Assembly: GCA_025642075.2 (NCBI GenBank)
Contig: JAODUO010001610.1
Location: forward strand, 21,949-85,948
Length of the DNA stretch: 64,000 bases
Direction: 5' to 3'
From: Ridgeia piscesae
Taxonomy: Eukaryota > Annelida > Polychaeta > Sabellida > Siboglinidae
Part shown: positions 55,011 to 64,000 of the stretch, piece after piece
Layout: the number at the start of each line of letters is the position of its first letter
How positions within the stretch are numbered: position 1 is the first letter of the stretch
Made by a program: the position numbers and the translations under genes
Notes under the pieces: generated by a model
Told to the model about the DNA's origin: nothing
Seen by the model: the letters and a program-made list of their open reading frames with translations, nothing else
Database searches by the model: none

Positions 55011-55192
55011 CAGCCCAGCACAGCACAGCACAGCACAGCCCAGCCCAGCACAGCACAGCCCAGCACAGCACAGCACAGCACAGCACAGCACAGCACAGCA
55101 CAGCACAGCACAGCACAGCACAGCACAGCACAGCACAGCACAGCACAGCACAGCACAGCACAGCACAGCACAGCACAGCACAGCACAGCACA
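55011..55192. repeat. CAGCA pentanucleotide microsatellite, about 35 copies
   Basis: Nearly perfect cagcacagca repeats with a few cagccc interruptions at the left end. Confidence 0.97.
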
Positions 55193-55930
55193 TAGAAGGC
55201 TGGGCCATTGCTCTCCAGAGGGCGCCATTGTGTCCAAAGCTAACACAGTAAACTATTGTCTCGGTCATAATTGGTACACTGGCATTCAAGCACGTCGAAC
55301 ACATAACATCTTGTCACCTGTAGTAAGTGTCGTTTGTCCCTGTGTACTTTGATCTCTTCACGTTGAACCCGGACTAGCGTCTGTCAAATGGAATGTGTAT
55401 TATGCAAACAGTGTTAACGGTCGCTCGAACTTGACAAATGTCGACATTCACGGCCCTGTTGACGGCACTGTCGAGTTGGCGACGAAGGATTTGTGGCGTA
55501 TTCTCGGACGATGGTATCCAAAGTGACTTGAAGAACGTACTTGTCACACGCAGGCGGACCACAGTGTCCGGTGTGACTTGACCGATGATGTGTCAACACC
55601 ATTTGACACATCCCTTAACAACTCAAGTATGTACCACTCACCCAACCCCGACGGTTTAAAACGTTCCGATTTCGAATATTTGCTTAACGCCTCTATATTG
55701 GTACACAGGTGGCATCGTGAATCGTGACACCCGCAGGCTGGGAGGTGCGATGAATCGTGACACCCGCAGGCTGGGTGGTGCGAGGGCTACACGCGCACCC
55801 TCTAGCGGAGACAACAACTTCCGCTGGAGAAATTTGTGCTTGAAACTGTCGCACATTGTTAGATGACCATTTCGACTTGGAACATCGCCAACAGTGATCA
55901 CAGACAGGGAAGACAATTATTACCCGCTCA
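55193..55930. other. Unique sequence with unassigned open stretches
   Basis: A plus-strand frame near 55381-55530 reads WNVYYANSVNGRSNLTNVDI, then HGPVDGTVELATKDLWRILG, without an ATG. Just upstream, in another frame, it reads VYFDLFTLNPD. It reads like real protein broken by a frameshift, but I recognise no family. It could be an exon or a transposon fragment. A 26-bp tandem pair (cgtgacacccgcaggctggg) lies at about 55720-55785. Confidence 0.35.
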
Positions 55931-55931
55931 A

Positions 55932-58900
55932 CACGGCGACAAGTGGTGCAGGGTGGAACAGACCCCCAGTAACATGGCAACAAGTGGTGCAGGGTGGAAC
56001 AGACCCCCCAGTAACATGGCAACAAGTGGTGCAGGGTGTAACAGACACCCCAGTAACACGGCGACAAGTGGTGCTGGGTGGAACAGACACCCCAATAACA
56101 CGGCGACAAGTGGTGCAGGGTGGAACAGACACCCCAGTAACACGGCGACAAGTGGTGCAGGGTGGAACAGACACCCCAGTAACACGGCAACAAGTGGTGC
56201 AGGGTGGAACAGACACCCCAGTAACACGGCGACAAGTGGTGCAGGGTGGAACAGACCCCCAGTAACATGGCAACAAGTGGTGCAGGGTGGAACAGACACC
56301 CCAGTAACACGGCGACAAGTGGTGCAGGGTGTAACAGACACCCCAGTAACACGGCAAGAAGTGGTGCAGGGTGGAACAGACACCCCAGTAACACGGCGAC
56401 AAGTGGTGCAGGGTGGAACAGACACCCCAGTAACCCGGCGACAAGTGGTGCAGGGTGGAACAGACACCCCAGTAACACGGCGACAAGTGGTGCAGGGTGG
56501 AACAGACATCCCAGTAACACGGCGACAAGTGGTTTAGGATGGAACAGAGCACCCCAGTAACACGGCGACAAGTGGTGCAGGGTGGAACAGACACCCCAGT
56601 AACACGGCGACAAGTGGTGATAGGTGGAACAGACACCCCAGTAACACGGCGACAAGTGGTGATAGGTGGAACAGACACCCCAGTAACACGGCGACAAGTG
56701 GTGATAGGTGGAACAGACAACCCAGTAACACGGCGACAAGTGGTGCTGGGTGGAACAGACACCCCAGTAACACGGCGACAAGTGGTGATAGGTGGAACAG
56801 ACACCCCAGTAATACGGCGACAAGTGGTGCAGGGTGGAACAGACACCCCAGTAATACGGCAACAAGTGGTGCAGGGTGGAACAGACACCCCAGTAACACG
56901 GCAACAAGTGCTGCAGGGTGGAACAGACACCCCAGTAACACGGCAACAAGTGCTGCAGGGTGGAACAGACACCCCAGTAACACGGCAACAAGTGCTGCAG
57001 GGTGGAACAGACACCCCAGTAACACGGCAACAAGTGCTGCAGGGTGGAACAGACACCCCAGTAACACGGCAACAAGTGCTGCAGGGTGGAACAGACACCC
57101 CAGTAACACGGCAACAAGTGGTGCAGGGTGGAACAGACACCCCAGTAACACGGCAAAGTGGTGCAGGGTGGAACAGACACCCCAGTAACACGGCGACAAG
57201 TGGTGCAGGGTGGAACAGACACCCCAGTAACACGGCAACAAGTGGTGCAGGGTGGAACAGACACCCCAGTAACACGGCACAAGTGGTGCAGGGTGGAACA
57301 GACACCCCAGTAACATGGCAACAAGTGGTGCAGGGTGGAACAGACACCCCAGTAACACGGCACAAGTGGTGCAGGGTGGAACAGACACCCCAGTAACACG
57401 GCAAGAAGTGGTGCAGGGTGGAACAGACACCCCAGTAACACGGCAACAAGTGGTGCATGGTGGAACAGACACCCCAGTAACATGACAACAAGTGGTGCAG
57501 GGTGGAACAGACACCCCAGTAACACGGCAACAAGTGGTGCAGGGTGGAACAGACACCCCAGTAACACGGCAAGAAGTGGTGCAGGGTGGAACAGACACCC
57601 CAGTAACACGGCAACAAGTGGTGCAGGGTGGAACAGACACCCCAGTAACACGGCAAGAAGTGGTGCAGGGTGGAACAGACACCCCAGTAACACGGCAACA
57701 AGTGGTGCATGGTGGAACAGACACCCCAGTAACATTAAAACAAGTGGTGCAGGGTGGAACAGACACCCCAGTAACACGGCAACAAGTGCTGCAGGGTGGA
57801 ACAGACACCCCAGTAACACGGCAAGAAGTGGTGCAGGGTGTAACAGACACCCCAGTAACACGGCAACAAGTGGTGCAGGGTGGAACAGACACCCCAGTAA
57901 CAGCAACAAGTGGTGCAGGGTGGAACAGACACCCCAGTAACACGGCAACAAGTGGTGCAGGGTGGAACAGACACCCCAGTAACACGGCAACAAGTGGTGC
58001 AGGGTGGAACAGACACCCCAGTAACACGGCAACAAGTGCTGCAGGGTGGAACAGACACCCCAGTAACACGGCAACAAGTGGTGCAGGGTGGAACAGACAC
58101 CCCAGTAACACGGCAACAAGTGGTGCAGGGTGGAACAGACACCCCAGTAACACGGCAACAAGTGGTGCAGGGTGGAACAGACACCCCAGTAACACGGCAA
58201 CAAGTGGTGCAGGGTGGAACAGACACCCCAGTAACACGGCAACAAGTGGTGCAGGGTGGAACAGACACCCCAGTAACACGGCAACAAGTGGTGCAGGGTG
58301 GAACAGACACCCCAGTAACACGGCGACAAGTGGTGCAGGGTGGAACAGACACCCCAGTAACACGGCAACAAGTGGTGCAGGGTGGAACAGACACCCCAGT
58401 AACACGGCAACAAGTGGTGCAGGGTGGAACAGACACCCCAGTAACACGGCAACAAGTGGTGCAGGGTGGAACAGACACCCCAGTAACACGGCAACAAGTG
58501 GTGCAGGGTGGAACAGACACCCCAGTAACACGGCAACAAGTGGTGCAGGGTGGAACAGACACCCCAGTAACACGGCAACAAGTGGTGCAGGGTGGAACAG
58601 ACACCCCAGTAACACGGCAACAAGTGGTGCAGGGTGGAACAGACACCCAGTAACACGGCACAAGTGGTGCAGGGTGGAACAGACACCCCAGTAACACGGC
58701 AACAAGTGGTGCAGGTGGAACAGACACCCCAGTAACACGGCAACAAGTGGTGCAGGGTGGAACAGACACCCCAGTAACACGGCAACAAGTGGTGCAGGGT
58801 GGAACAGACACCCCAGTAACACGGCAACAAGTGGTGCAGGGTGGAACAGACACCCCAGTAACACGGCAACAAGTGGTGCAGGGTGGAACAGACACCCCAG

Positions 58901-59700
58901 TAACACGGCAACAAGTGGTGCAGGGTGGAACAGACACCCCAGTAACACGGCAACAAGTGGTGCAGGGTGGAACAGACACCCCAGTAACACGGCAACAAGT
59001 GGTGCAGGGTGGAACAGACACCCCAGTAACACGGCAACAAGTGGTGCAGGGTGGAACAGACACCCCAGTAACACGGCAACAAGTGGTGCGGGTGGAACAG
59101 ACACCCCAGTAACACGGCACAAGTGGTGCAGGGTGGAACAGACACCCCAGTAACACGGCAACAAGTGGTGCAGGGTGGAACAGACACCCCAGTAACACGG
59201 CAACAAGTGGTGCAGGGTGGAACAGACACCCCAGTAACACGGCAACAAGTGGTGCAGGGTGGAACAGACACCCCAGTAACACGGCAACAAGTGGTGCAGG
59301 GTGGAACAGACACCCCAGTAACACGGCAACAAGTGGTGCAGGGTGGAACAGACACCCCAGTAACACGGCAACAAGTGGTGCTGGGTGGAACAGACACCCC
59401 AGTAACACGGCAACAAGTGGTGCAGGGTGGAACAGAGCACCCCAGTAACACGGCGACAAGTGGTGCAGGGTGGAACAGACACCCCAGTAACACGGTGACA
59501 AGTGGTGCAGGGTGGAACAGACACCCCAGTAACACGGCAACAAGTGGTGCTGGGTGGAATAGACACCCCAGTAACACGGCAACAAGTGGTGCTGGGTGGA
59601 ACAGACACCCCAGTAACACGGCACCAAGTGGTGCAGGGTGAAACAGACACCCCAGTAACACGGCACCAAGTGGTGCAGGGTGAAACAGACACCCCAGTCA
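55932..59700. repeat. 42-bp minisatellite, about 90 copies
   Basis: The unit is gtggtgcagggtggaacaga, caccccagtaacacggcaac, aa. Left-hand copies carry variants (gcgac, gtgatagg, gtgctgcagg); copies at 57900-59400 are almost identical. The 14-codon period gives spurious frames of up to about 1300 codons on the minus strand. No start context, domain or codon signature supports a gene. Confidence 0.97.
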
Positions 59701-60310
59701 ACGTAGCACACTCGGCGTGAGAGTCGAAATTCAAATAATACCAAATGTACGTTCTTTGCAAGATGACAACATCGATGATATAGAATTGTATTAGTATTGA
59801 ATGGTATGATTTTAAAAAGTAGTTAAACAACTGTACTATAAACTAATAATTTAAGGTAATACACTATAAACTGTTTTAAGGCCATAAACTATACACTGTA
59901 ATAAGGTAATATACAATAAACTTTAATAAGGTAATAAATAACCTGTCATTTAAGGAGCAAACAAAATAAATTACGACAAGTTAAAACCAAGTCAATGACG
60001 TAGTGTAAATGTTTTTATTTTTAAAGAACAACGAATTGAAATGTGGTTGTTATTTAAAGTAATGCCCCAAAGGTAACAAGGAACAGATGTGTATTTAACA
60101 AGACTGCACTCGACCACAGCGTGTGCGCCGAGACGTTTCTCTTCCTCTCTCTCGGCAGTAGGCGGTGGGCAGTAGACACAACAGGGCGTTCCACAGAGTC
60201 GACCAGCAAGAAACATGAGCGACGTCTGTGGCTGGTACCGCTGCTGTAGTCAGCCAGTTTTAATTGCTGAGGAAACGTGAACATCGCCATCGGCAGCTTC
60301 GTTTTGTATT
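59701..60310. other. Unique sequence between the 42-bp array and the CGCGT tract
   Basis: It contains a few loose repeats of ggtaataaactataaactg at 59840-59940. Nothing coding was recognised. Confidence 0.55.
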
Positions 60311-60592
60311 GGTCGCGTCGCGTCGCGTCGCGTCGCGTCGCGTCGCGTCGCGTCGCGTCGCGTCGCGTCGCGTCGTCGCGTCGCGTCGCGTCGCGCGGTC
60401 GCTCGCGTGCGTCGCGTCGCGTCGCGCGGTCGGCTTTTGGTCGGAATATCTTTGGTGACAACAACATGGTCACAATTAAACTAACGATGTCATGTCGTGT
60501 CGTGTCGCGTCGCGTCGCGTCGCGTCGCGTCGCGTCGCGTCGCGTCGCGTCGCGTCGCGTCGCCTCGCGTCGCGTCGCGTCGCGTCGCGTCA
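60311..60592. repeat. CGCGT pentanucleotide microsatellite, two blocks
   Basis: Two runs of cgcgt (about 60316-60430 and 60496-60592) are separated by about 65 bp of unique sequence. The tract is extremely CpG-rich. The first block has small phase breaks (gtcgtcgcg, gcgcggtcg). Confidence 0.95.
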
Positions 60593-60804
60593 CAGAGTTG
60601 TCAGGTTAGAATAGGTTCTGTGACTGTGATAAGACGAATTACAAGCCACATTATAAAACATAGAGACTACAGGTGTGCTAAAGTAGATTACTCAGGATTA
60701 CTACGAAACAATTAGTTAATAATAATAATAGTGGCGATAGAACTTGAACATGAGTTAGGATTTTCTTAGGATATTAGTACTAAATAAGTCATTCCATCAC
60801 AGGT

Positions 60805-60962
60805 GTATCATTATTATTTTCATTATCATTGTCATTATCATCATCATCATCGTTATCATCATCATCATCATCATCGTCGTCATCATCATCATCATCGTCG
60901 TCATCATCATCATCATCGTCGTCATCATCATCATCGTCGTCGTCGTCATCATCATCACCATA
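60805..60962. repeat. ATC/GTC trinucleotide microsatellite
   Basis: catcatcatcgtcgtcatca-type repeat of about 155 bp. The minus-strand poly-Asp frame is a by-product. Confidence 0.95.
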
Positions 60963-60965
60963 ACG

Positions 60966-61527
60966 GTCATCAACCAAAACCAACACGACTAACAGAGTTG
61001 CTGTAATTTGACCATAATAAAACTTTAATATAGAAAGGTTTTCGTTGATATTTTTGTGAGACGAACGAAAGGGTATAAACGACTGTGTAAGCCGACTGGA
61101 TACAAGAGGCACAAGTAGCGTGTAGGTCTACACATCGTACGGCAAGCACTGGCTGCTCCACTCGGCGCAGTCAGGCCACCGTCTAGGCAGAGCTGAGGAC
61201 ACTGGTCCAAGTCACACGATCGTTGGTTCCACTAGTTCCTCGTCTCCACAGTAGCGACTGTCAGAGATGGAGGGTAGTTGAGTTGTAGGGTGACGTTCCG
61301 CAAGCCTCGGGCCAAATTTGGCCCGGGGAAGGTCTCCACTTGCCCCGCGAGACCGGCAACAATAACTGGCAGATATCAAGGAGAACAGAACGTTGTCATA
61401 TTCTACCGTCAAACACCGTTGTTTGTGTTTTAGCGCATTAAAAGCTTCGGCACGAAGCGTAATAATTGGACAACATTTGGCTAACACCTCAAACATTGCA
61501 GTACCTGGCGTTGTCGCCGCTGAGTCG
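60966..61527. other. Unique sequence
   Basis: It includes an 18-bp perfect palindrome at 61308-61325 (cgggccaaatttggcccg). No gene was recognised. Confidence 0.55.
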
Positions 61528-64000
61528 CTCTATTGGTGGTGTCTGGCTCTTTTGGTGGTGTCTGGCTCTATTGGTGGTGTCTGGCTCTATTGGGGGTGTC
61601 TGGCTCTTTTGGTGGTGTCTGGCTCTATTGGGGGTGTCTGGCTCTATTGGCGATGTCTGGCTCTATTGGGGGTGTCTGGCTCTTTTGGTGGTGTCTGGCT
61701 CTATTGGTGGTGTCTGGCTCTATTGGTAGTGTCTGGCTCTTTTGGTGGTGTCTGGCTCTATTGGTGGTGTCCGGCTCTATTGGTAGTGTCTGGCTCTTTT
61801 GGTGGTGTCTGGCTCTATTGGTGGTGTCTGGCTCTATTGGTGGTGTCTGGCTCTATTGTTAGTGTCTGGCTCTTTTGGTGGTGTCTGGATCTATTGGTGC
61901 ATGGTGTCTGGTTCTATTGGTGGTGTCTGGCTCTATTGGTGGTGTCTGGCTCTATTGGTGGTGTCTGGCTCTATTGGTGGTGTCTGGCTCTATTGGTGGT
62001 GTCTGGCTCTATTGGTAGTGTCTGGCTCTTTTGGTGGTGTCTGGCTCTATTGGTGGTGTCTGGCTCTATTGGTGGTGTCTGGATCTATTGGTGGTGTCTG
62101 GATCTATTGGTGGTGTCTGGCTCTTTTGGTGGTGTCTGGTTCTATTGGTGGTGTCTGGCTCTATTGGTGGTGTCTGGCTCTTTTGGTGGTGTCTGGCTCT
62201 ATTGGGGGTGTCTGGCTCTATTGGCGATGTCTGGCTCTATTGGGGGTGTCTGGCTCTTTTGGTGGTGTCTGGCTCTATTGGTGGTGTCTGGCTCTATTGG
62301 TGGTGTCTGGCTCTTTTGGTGGTGTCTGGCTCTATTGGTGGTGTCTGGCTCTATTGGTGGTGTCTGGCTCTTTGGTGGTGTCTGGCTCTATTGGTGGTGT
62401 CTGGCTCTATTGGTGGTGTCTGGCTCTATTGGTGGTGTCTGGCTCTTTTGGTGGTGTCTGGCTCTATTGGTGGTGTCTGGCTCTATTGGTGGTGTCTGGC
62501 TCTATTGGTGGTGTCTGGCTCTATTGGTGGTGTCTGGCTCTATTGGTGGTGTCTGGCTCTATTGGTGGTGTCTGGCTCTATTGGTGGTGTCTGGCTCTAT
62601 TGGTGGTGTCGGCTCTATTGGTAGTGTCTGGCTCTTTTGGTGGTGTCTGGCTCTATTGGTGGTGTCTGGCTCTATTGGTGGTGTCTGGCTCTATTGTTAG
62701 TGTCTGGCTCTTTTGGTGGTGTCTGGATCTATTGGTGATGGTGTCTGGCTCTATTGGTGGTGTCTGGCTCTATTGGTGGTGTCTGGCTCTTTGGTGGTTC
62801 TGGCTCTTTTGTGTCTGGCTCTATTGGTGGTGTCTGGCTCTTTGGTGGTGTCTGGCTCTTTGGTGGTGTCTGGTCTATTGGTGGTGTCTGGCTCTTTGGT
62901 GGTGTCTGGTTTTATTGGTGGTGTCTGGCTCTTTTGGTGTGTTGGCTCTTTGGTGGTGTCTGGCTCATTGGTGGTGTCTGGCTCTTTTGGTGGTGTCTGG
63001 CTCTATGGTGGTGTCTGGCTCTATTGGTGGGGGTCTGGCTCTTTGGTGGTGTCTGACTTTTATTGGTGGTGTCTGGCTCTATTGGTGGTGTCTGGCTCTA
63101 TTGGTTGGTGTCTGGCTCTTTTGGTGGTGTCTGGATCTATTGTGTGGTGTCTGGCTCTATTGGTGGTGTCTGGCTCTATTGGTGGTGTCTGGCTCTTTGG
63201 TGGTGTCTGGCTCTTTGGTGGGGTCTGGCTCTATTGGTGGTGTCTGGCTCTATTGGGTGTCTGGCTCTTTGGTGGGGTCTGGTCTATTGGTGGTGTCTGG
63301 TCTATTGGTGGTGTCTGGCTCTTTGGTGGTGTCTGGTCTTTTGGTGGTGTCTGGCTCTTTGGTGGTGTCTGGTTCTATTGGTGGTGTCTGGCTCTTTGGT
63401 GGTGTCTGGCTCTTTTGGTGGTGTCTGGCTCTATTGGTGGTGTCTGGCTCTTTTGGTGGTGTCTGGCTCTATTGGTGGTGTCTGGCTCTTTTGGTGGTGT
63501 CTGGCTCTATTGGTGGTGTCTGGCTCTTTTGGTGGTGTCTGGCTCTATTGGTGGTGTCTGGTTCTATTGGTGGTGTCTGGCTCTTTGGTGGTGTCTGGCT
63601 CTATTGGTGGTGTCTGGCTCTTTTGGTGGTGTCTGGCTCTTGGTGGTGTCTGGTCTTTGGTGGTGTCTGGCTCTTTGGTGGTGTTGGCTCTTTGGTGGGG
63701 TCTCTCTTTTTTGGGGGTGTCTGGCTCGGTGGTGTCTGGCTCTTTGGGGTTTTTCTGGTCTTTGGGGGTGTCTGGTCTATTGGGGTGTCTGCTCTTTTGG
63801 TGGTGTCTGGTCTTTTGGTGGTGTTGGTCTATTGGTGGTGTCTGGGTCTTTGTTTGGTCTTTTTGGGGGTGTCTGGGTCTTTGGGGGTTCGGTCTATTTT
63901 GGGGTCTGGCTCTTTTGGTGGTTCTGGGCCCCTTTTGGTGGTGTCTGGTCTTTGGTGGTGTTTGGGTCTATTGTTGGTTTTGGCTCTTTTGGTTGTCTGG
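61528..64000. repeat. 19-bp minisatellite, about 130 copies, runs off the right edge
   Basis: The unit is ggctctattggtggtgtct, with a cttttgg variant. A larger block (about 61540-61860) recurs around 62160-62280 with the same markers (gggggtgtct, ggcgatgtct), showing segment duplication. Indels rise steadily from about 62780 and the last 300 bases are heavily scrambled, which suggests the contig ends inside the array. Confidence 0.96.

Noticed and set aside
55693..59661. Minus-strand open frame of about 1300 codons, and other frames of several hundred codons over the same region
   Set aside because: They are translations of the 42-bp minisatellite, open in several frames on both strands because the period is a multiple of three. 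There is no domain, start context or exon structure.

Overview
The window is eukaryotic nuclear DNA from a marine invertebrate. A lophotrochozoan such as a mollusc is my best guess, and it is only a guess. The evidence is small exons separated by kilobase-scale GT-AG introns, a tRNA-derived SINE, a non-LTR reverse-transcriptase remnant, DNA-transposon-like insertions and very heavy minisatellite content. By eye, about 35 of the 64 kb is tandem repeat.

One gene is clearly recognisable. It lies on the minus strand from 51892 (start codon) down to at least 314 and runs off the left edge. It encodes an SLC12 cation-chloride cotransporter of the Na-K-2Cl (NKCC/NCC) branch. I place sixteen exons: 51407-51892, 41032-41157, 40237-40408, 38482-38621, 28958-29068, 26828-26939, 24320-24447, 19358-19600, 16799-16906, 15861-15984, 14557-14658, 11525-11680, 10823-10922, 8043-8154, 4066-4172 and 314-409. 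The first fourteen join in perfect phase into 740 codons. These carry the regulatory N-terminus (kinase-docking RFKV and the phospho-threonine segment), all twelve membrane helices and the start of the C-terminal domain. One expected exon between 8043 and 4172 was not found. The last visible exon (314-409) has an apparent one-base frameshift.

The striking feature is how the introns are built. Almost every intron holds its own private minisatellite with a different unit (19 to 65 bp). In several cases the unit begins exactly at a splice junction and contains the splice site plus some exon bases. This is clear for the acceptors of exons 2, 5 and 13, and for donor or donor-flank sequence next to exons 3 and 8. 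It is probable for the missing exon, where about 45 copies of a perfect CAG|gtaagt donor lie in tandem. The pre-mRNA of this one gene should therefore carry well over two hundred decoy splice sites. The exon 5 array alone has about 125 copies of a 38-bp unit in which 25 bases are exon 5 coding sequence with an internal deletion.

Upstream of the gene (51893-64000) there is a GC-rich putative promoter with a perfect CRE palindrome 39 bp before the ATG, then a decayed non-LTR reverse transcriptase (about 52919-53450). Beyond it are a 1.2-kb polypyrimidine tract, a CAGCA pentanucleotide tract, a 3.8-kb array of a 42-bp unit, CGCGT and ATC microsatellites, and a 19-bp array that reaches the window end. 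I recognise no second gene. The giant open frames over the arrays arise because many unit lengths are multiples of three or the units lack stop codons; they are not genes.

Several array edges (about 880-2000, 7200-7440, 11760-12200, 43215-44330, 62800-64000) look like blurred consensus with many single-base indels. This suggests assembly error or heterozygous array length and should temper conclusions about indels.
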